From Megasphaera stantonii (lineage in GTDB: Bacteria > Bacillota > Negativicutes > Veillonellales > Megasphaeraceae): DNA of 64,000 nucleotides. The notes beneath the pieces are model-generated. The model was not told the origin of the DNA. It searched no databases and saw nothing but the letters and a program-made list of their open reading frames with translations. This document shows positions 59,546-64,000 of the stretch, in pieces. A program made the translations under genes and the position numbers. The DNA is taken from NCBI RefSeq assembly GCF_003367905.1, contig NZ_CP029462.1:868001-932000 (forward strand), written 5' to 3'. The first letter of the stretch is position 1. The number at the start of each line of letters is the position of its first letter.

Positions 59546-62500
59546 CTAATAGAATGAATAGCGGTACATGCCGCCGACAAAACTGTCGTCGTCGGACGTC
59601 CAGGCGTTGACGCTGAACCGGCTGCCCAAATCATACTGGGCGCCGAAACGGTTGTCGTCGTGATTTAACCCGAAAGCCGCCGTAAGCATGAAGTTATCAA
59701 ACAGATATTTGCCCATTTCGATGTTGTAATAGTTGTTGCTTACATCGCTGTGCTTGTCGCTGAAATCCAAAGACCCGTTGGTAACGGTCAGCATGTCCAG
59801 ATACAGCGCCTTTTCCAGCTCCTGCGTAATACCCAGGCTGTTCAGGGTCATGCGGATACCCGAACCGACGAGGGTACTCATGTCCTCGCTGTTCAGGGAG
59901 CTCTGCTGCTTACTGCTGCTGTTGCGCAGCGTAATCAAGGAAATGATCTGCTGCTTCGTAAGCGGCGGGTCCGACCGCAGCACCAGGTCCATATTTTCTA
60001 CAGGACCTCGGAGCGTCAGCAAGACGCCGTACTGGCCGACGCGCGTGTTCCCTTCGATGTCGACAGACGGCAGGAACGAGCCGAACTGATTAAAGTCAGC
60101 CCGGGCTTTAGACAGGCGGAACGTCGTATTTAAGTAATAGACCGTCCCGCGCGACGCTTCGAACCGGCCCGACGGCATGGGCCATGTCGTCGATCCTCTG
60201 AAACGAGCAGAGCCATTTACCATTAAATCATATAATGCCGGATTATACAACCTTACTTTTTCCCCTAAGTTTACAGAAACGTCCAATTCCAACTCGGGAG
60301 CGCTGGAACTATCGGAAAAGCTCAGGGGTATATCCAGGGTCGTATTCGCTATATCGATAGAACCGCTTAGCTTAGGACCTCGCCGACCTTCGCCTAAGGT
60401 AAAGGTCCCGTTCAGCGGGCCTTTAAAGTAATCGCAGTCCAAGGCCAGGCGATTCAAAAACAGATTGCCTTCATACTTCGTCAAATGCCAGCCGTCCCAG
60501 GCGGCCTGGCCTTGGACGAAAACGCTGCCCGGATCCTTGGCGCCTTCTTTGTCCATCGTCGCCGAGGCGGTTACAGAGACGTTCTGGCCGCCAAATACGA
60601 TATTGCCCGTAATGTGTTCCAGCGGATAGGTGACATCGCTGAACTGGATGGAACCGTCCTGCACGCTCACGCTGCCGTTTATCTGCGGCTCTGCCAGCGT
60701 GCCTCCCAGCTGCAGCTCCCCTTCGACGCCGCCCTGAGCCGACTCGACGGCAGGCGTCAGGACCGCTAAAATATCCAGCCCCGTGTTGTCGAGCTTGAGC
60801 GTCACATTCATCGGCTCGGCGCCCCGCCCGCCGTGAAGCGCGCTGACAGGTATGTCGCCGTAGGCCGCGACTTTATAGGGATCGCGGGCTAAATAGGCCT
60901 GATCGATATGTATATTTCCATCGCGGATGTTCAATAAGGCAAAGCCGTTGGTGAAGGATACGCCGTTAATAGCGCCGCCGTTCAGCTGCGCCGACACGTC
61001 GGCTTCCAAATCGTCGCCCGTACCGCCCAGGGCCGCGGCAAAATCAATGGGCGTATCGACGTCTACGTCAGTCTGCCCCAAAATATCCAGCAAGGCCCGG
61101 GACGGGAAATTGCGGGCCGCCACCTGCATATCGACGGGACCGTGGAAGGCATAAGTCCCCTTCGCGGCCAGCAGGCTGTCGCCGGTCTTCAGGGACAGCT
61201 TATTGACCTGTACCGTTCCCTTTTCCAGGCGAATATCTATATCTGCCGGTTCGACAGCTTGTCCGGCCAGCGACGCGTCCGTAATCTGCCCTATAATAGA
61301 CGCTTTCGGATCAGACGCCGTCCCTTCCAAATCAATTTGGCCGTTTATATGCCCTTCTACCTTCTGTACAGGCACGGCGGCCAGCTTCAGGATGCTGGCG
61401 ATGTCGCCGTTGCGAACGCCGGCCTGTCCGCGCATCCAACCGTCTTCCGTACGGTACAGCAGGTTCGCATCGTACGAGCCGCCGCTTTGGTCAAAGTGCA
61501 GATCCGTCAGGCGCACCAGCTTGTCATAATACGCAAAATCACCACGTACGTTCGTCAGCTCCATGCCGTTGATCGTAAGCGTATCAGCCCGCAGAGAGCC
61601 TCCGGCCGTCGGGTTGTCCGGCGTGCCGCCAATATGGGCGCTGACGTTGAACACGCCGCTCCGCGGCAGGCGGCTGCGCGGCATCATGCGGGAAATATCC
61701 AGTTTCTTTCCTTCAATATCCAGGTTCAAGGACTGGCCGACAGAGCCCTGTACGGATACAGACGCGTTGTACGACGAAATATCGCCGTTCGAAATATAAA
61801 GGACGCCCTGATCCAGGCGATAGTCGGCGCTGATATTTTTATATAAGTACCCGGCGTAGGAACCGCTGGTCAAGTGGAAGGTTCCCTCTGCGACCGGGTC
61901 GTCTATGGTTCCGCGAATCGACACGGTATTATCCGCCCAGCCCGTCATGGGCAAATCGCCCTGCCCAATCGCCGGCAGGAGTTTTTCCAGGCGCATGTGC
62001 TCCGTAGTCATCGTCCCGCTGACGGCTCGCGTATCTAAATCTACCGTTCCCGACAGTGTATGAACGCCGTCTTTATATCGCCAGTATGCAGCGGGGATTT
62101 CAATGCGACGGCCGACACCGCGAAGGGTTCCGTCGATAGAATCAAAGGCCAAGTGCTGAATCGAGCCGTTCCGCCCGCTGACAGACAGTTCCCACTGCAG
62201 GTCGGGGCCGTATACATGGCCTGCAGCCGACACAGAGCCGCTCATAGGCACGGAGGCGGCAGAGCTCAGCACGTCGAGGGACACGTTTTCTGCCGTAAAG
62301 GCAATGTTCGGCGCGCCCGTATGCATATCATAGGTACCGCCGCCCCGAATCGTGCCGCCGCCGACAGCCATGTCCAATTTCGACAGGGTAATAACTCCGT
62401 CGGTGTAGGAAAAATCGGCAGAACTGCGATCCGATTCTATGCCGTTGTATGAAAGGCCGTAGGCTTCCGCTCGGCCCAAGGCCTGCACCGTACCGCTCTG

Positions 62501-63847
62501 GAGATTGCCGGCCGCCTGGACTTCTGCCGAAACAGACCCCAATACAGAAACGGGGACCGCAGGAAGCTGCGACAAGTCGACAGACGCAGCCTTCGCCTCG
62601 GCGGTGAAATCGCCCGTATCGGCATGATAAGCGCCGCGGCCCGTAATCTCGCCTCCGGCGGCATGGGCTTTTAGATTTTCGATCTGCGCCACGTGGTCTG
62701 CGTAGGAAATATCCGCCACGCCGTCGTCGAGAAGCCAGCCGTCGTAAGCGACGTTCGAAGCGGTGAGCTTGCCCTTGCCGCTTACGTCGTCGGCCGTCCC
62801 CCACAGGGTTCCCTTAAATCCGACTGTACCGGAAACGGGAGCCGGTATAAATTCAGAAAAAGCGTCCAGCGCCGCACCCGGCACGTCGACGTCTATATTG
62901 AATACAGGAGACGCGCCGTTGGTCTTCACAATGCCGTCGGCCTGAAATTCCTGGCCGTTGATCGTCCCCGATACACCTTTCAGCAGCACATCGTCCGTCC
63001 CCAGGGAAACATGGCCCGTAAGCCCGTCTACGCTGAGGCCGTACGCGGCGGCTGCGCCGTCTGCAATGTCGGCCTGCCCCGATACGAAGAGGCCGTCTTT
63101 GCCGTCGGCTACCCGCGCTTTTACATTCTCGGCAGCGCCGCCGAGAATCGTCACGTCTACGTCCTTTGGAATAAAGGGAGCGGCATACGACGCGTCGATG
63201 CGTTCGGCCTGTATCGTCATATCATATTGCCGCGCCGACGTATACGTTCCCGAAAGAATCAGGTCGTAGCCGTCCAGCGAGGCATCGGCTGTCAAGGCGA
63301 TGGCCTTGGGGTATTCGGCAAAGGACACAGAGCCATCTACGTCTTCCAAAGCCACCGTCCTGCCGCTTCCATCAGGCAGCAGCACGCGCACGACGCCGTC
63401 GCTCAGGCGCACGACGCCGTAAAAATCTGCGCCTCTTTCCGTATCACTCGGTTTAATAAGGGCAGCAACATTCCACGAGCCGTCTTCATTTTCCCAGAGA
63501 TGCACTACGGGCTTGTCGACGGCTACTGTATCCAGCGACGCCAATACGTTCCCATCCCATAGAGAAGGCAGTATTTTGACGGGATTGACATACACGTCGA
63601 TATCTTCGCTTTCCAGCACGATCCGCCCCTTCGCGTCGCGGATAACCGGACGGGATATGGTCACCTTCCCCGTCAGGGAAATATCCATCGACGCGAAGGA
63701 TAAGGTTCCGTTTAGCTTGCTATTTGCTGTTGTCGTTACGATTTCGCTCAGCTGCTGCGTTAAAGCCGGTTTTTCCATCCAAAAAGCCGCCGTGGCCGAC
63801 AGAAAAAAGGCCGATGCAGCGCAGCCGGCTATCCATTTTTTCTTCAC
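59546..63847 (-). CDS. tamB: Translocation and assembly module protein TamB (AsmA-like, DUF490)
   Basis: A 1433-residue protein with an N-terminal signal anchor (GVKKKWIAGCAASAFFLSATA) and a very long beta-helical or AsmA-like periplasmic domain, built of repeats of the type GTYD, GTVDLDTRAVSGT and GGSLRADTLTING. The C-terminal DUF490 domain (about 1100-1433) ends in YSFY. TamB-family proteins span the periplasm and move phospholipids to, or help assemble, the outer membrane. No TamA gene is adjacent; BamA downstream may be the partner. GTG at 63847 after GGGAGACTCGG is preferred over the upstream TTG frame to 63880. Confidence 0.92.
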   Translation of the reverse strand: MKKKWIAGCAASAFFLSATAAFWMEKPALTQQLSEIVTTTANSKLNGTLSFASMDISLTGKVTISRPVIRDAKGRIVLESEDIDVYVNPVKILPSLWDGNVLASLDTVAVDKPVVHLWENEDGSWNVAALIKPSDTERGADFYGVVRLSDGVVRVLLPDGSGRTVALEDVDGSVSFAEYPKAIALTADASLDGYDLILSGTYTSARQYDMTIQAERIDASYAAPFIPKDVDVTILGGAAENVKARVADGKDGLFVSGQADIADGAAAAYGLSVDGLTGHVSLGTDDVLLKGVSGTINGQEFQADGIVKTNGASPVFNIDVDVPGAALDAFSEFIPAPVSGTVGFKGTLWGTADDVSGKGKLTASNVAYDGWLLDDGVADISYADHVAQIENLKAHAAGGEITGRGAYHADTGDFTAEAKAASVDLSQLPAVPVSVLGSVSAEVQAAGNLQSGTVQALGRAEAYGLSYNGIESDRSSADFSYTDGVITLSKLDMAVGGGTIRGGGTYDMHTGAPNIAFTAENVSLDVLSSAASVPMSGSVSAAGHVYGPDLQWELSVSGRNGSIQHLAFDSIDGTLRGVGRRIEIPAAYWRYKDGVHTLSGTVDLDTRAVSGTMTTEHMRLEKLLPAIGQGDLPMTGWADNTVSIRGTIDDPVAEGTFHLTSGSYAGYLYKNISADYRLDQGVLYISNGDISSYNASVSVQGSVGQSLNLDIEGKKLDISRMMPRSRLPRSGVFNVSAHIGGTPDNPTAGGSLRADTLTINGMELTNVRGDFAYYDKLVRLTDLHFDQSGGSYDANLLYRTEDGWMRGQAGVRNGDIASILKLAAVPVQKVEGHINGQIDLEGTASDPKASIIGQITDASLAGQAVEPADIDIRLEKGTVQVNKLSLKTGDSLLAAKGTYAFHGPVDMQVAARNFPSRALLDILGQTDVDVDTPIDFAAALGGTGDDLEADVSAQLNGGAINGVSFTNGFALLNIRDGNIHIDQAYLARDPYKVAAYGDIPVSALHGGRGAEPMNVTLKLDNTGLDILAVLTPAVESAQGGVEGELQLGGTLAEPQINGSVSVQDGSIQFSDVTYPLEHITGNIVFGGQNVSVTASATMDKEGAKDPGSVFVQGQAAWDGWHLTKYEGNLFLNRLALDCDYFKGPLNGTFTLGEGRRGPKLSGSIDIANTTLDIPLSFSDSSSAPELELDVSVNLGEKVRLYNPALYDLMVNGSARFRGSTTWPMPSGRFEASRGTVYYLNTTFRLSKARADFNQFGSFLPSVDIEGNTRVGQYGVLLTLRGPVENMDLVLRSDPPLTKQQIISLITLRNSSSKQQSSLNSEDMSTLVGSGIRMTLNSLGITQELEKALYLDMLTVTNGSLDFSDKHSDVSNNYYNIEMGKYLFDNFMLTAAFGLNHDDNRFGAQYDLGSRFSVNAWTSDDDSFVGGMYRYSFY

Positions 63848-63900
63848 GCCGAGTCTCCCGCATGTACATATAAAAAACAAAAGTGTATGAATCTCTTTTT

Positions 63901-63929
63901 ATTCTACCTAGGCCGGTACATAAAATCAA
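63901..63929 (-). promoter_or_regulatory. Promoter upstream of tamB
   Basis: On the minus strand TTGATT (63924-63929) and TAGAAT (63901-63906) with 17-bp spacing precede tamB by about 55 bp. The last 70 bases of the window hold no gene I can support. Confidence 0.55.
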
Positions 63930-64000
63930 GAAATATATGGCGTCCTTCAAAAATTGTTTAAAACTTGTGACACGCCGTCTGTATTGCAAAGAAGGTCATA

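Noticed and set aside
63720-63989. An 89-codon minus-strand frame overlapping the tamB start
   Set aside because: It is out of frame with tamB, covers the promoter region and has no recognisable content.

Overview
The window reads as a chromosomal stretch of a Negativicutes bacterium: a Firmicute with a Gram-negative-type envelope. Megasphaera or a close relative in the Veillonellaceae is my best guess, by inference from gene content only. The core genes and their order (AddAB, RNase J, GdpP-L9-Lon-DnaB, YybS, SdaAA/AB, tRNA-tuf) are of Firmicute type. The right-hand end codes for LPS and outer-membrane assembly (TamB, BamA, OmpH/Skp, LpxD, LpxL). Coding density is high, most genes lie on the minus strand, and I see no insertion sequence, prophage, CRISPR array or rRNA.

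Layout. (1) 1-2.7 kb: a quinate/shikimate-type module (second shikimate dehydrogenase and a TIM-barrel isomerase/dehydratase) divergent from a LysR regulator. (2) 2.9-12.6 kb: an eight-gene aromatic amino acid operon, aroF-tyrA-aroB-aroA-aroC-pheA-aroE-aroK, preceded by an aromatic-rich leader peptide and a terminator. A second DAHP synthase of another subfamily is divergent from it. A second, homologous leader peptide and terminator precede a double-ACT-domain protein. (3) 12.9-17.7 kb: a SUFU, FAD-subunit, YqeC and polysaccharide deacetylase operon, then a divergent nitrilase and a Fluc fluoride channel. (4) 17.9-31 kb: a small unknown protein, a GNAT, two-subunit serine dehydratase, AddAB, a radical SAM protein, an IclR regulator and an ADP-ribosylglycohydrolase. 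(5) 31-36.7 kb: MscS, argG-argH with an ARG-box-like site, and tuf preceded by five tRNA genes. (6) 36.9-48 kb: queG, then a minus-strand housekeeping run (RNase J, YybS, GdpP, L9, Lon-like, DnaB, SppA, Yip1-like). (7) 48-51.6 kb: a secreted protein, sixA-thiD and lpxL. (8) 51.6-63.9 kb: the outer-membrane cluster tamB-sigma factor-membrane protein-bamA-OMP-three ompH-lpxD-lpxL.

The most unusual signal is the pair of paralogous leader peptides (10638-10811 and 12626-12787, minus strand). They share the core VFTYFSW followed by FSAGYF, hold 10-11 Phe/Tyr/Trp codons each, and are each followed by an intrinsic terminator just before the regulated gene. This suggests ribosome-mediated attenuation that senses aromatic amino acids and controls both the aro operon and an ACT-domain protein. 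The second candidate system is an alternative sigma factor followed by a single-pass membrane protein inside the outer-membrane assembly cluster, which could be an envelope-responsive sigma/anti-sigma pair.
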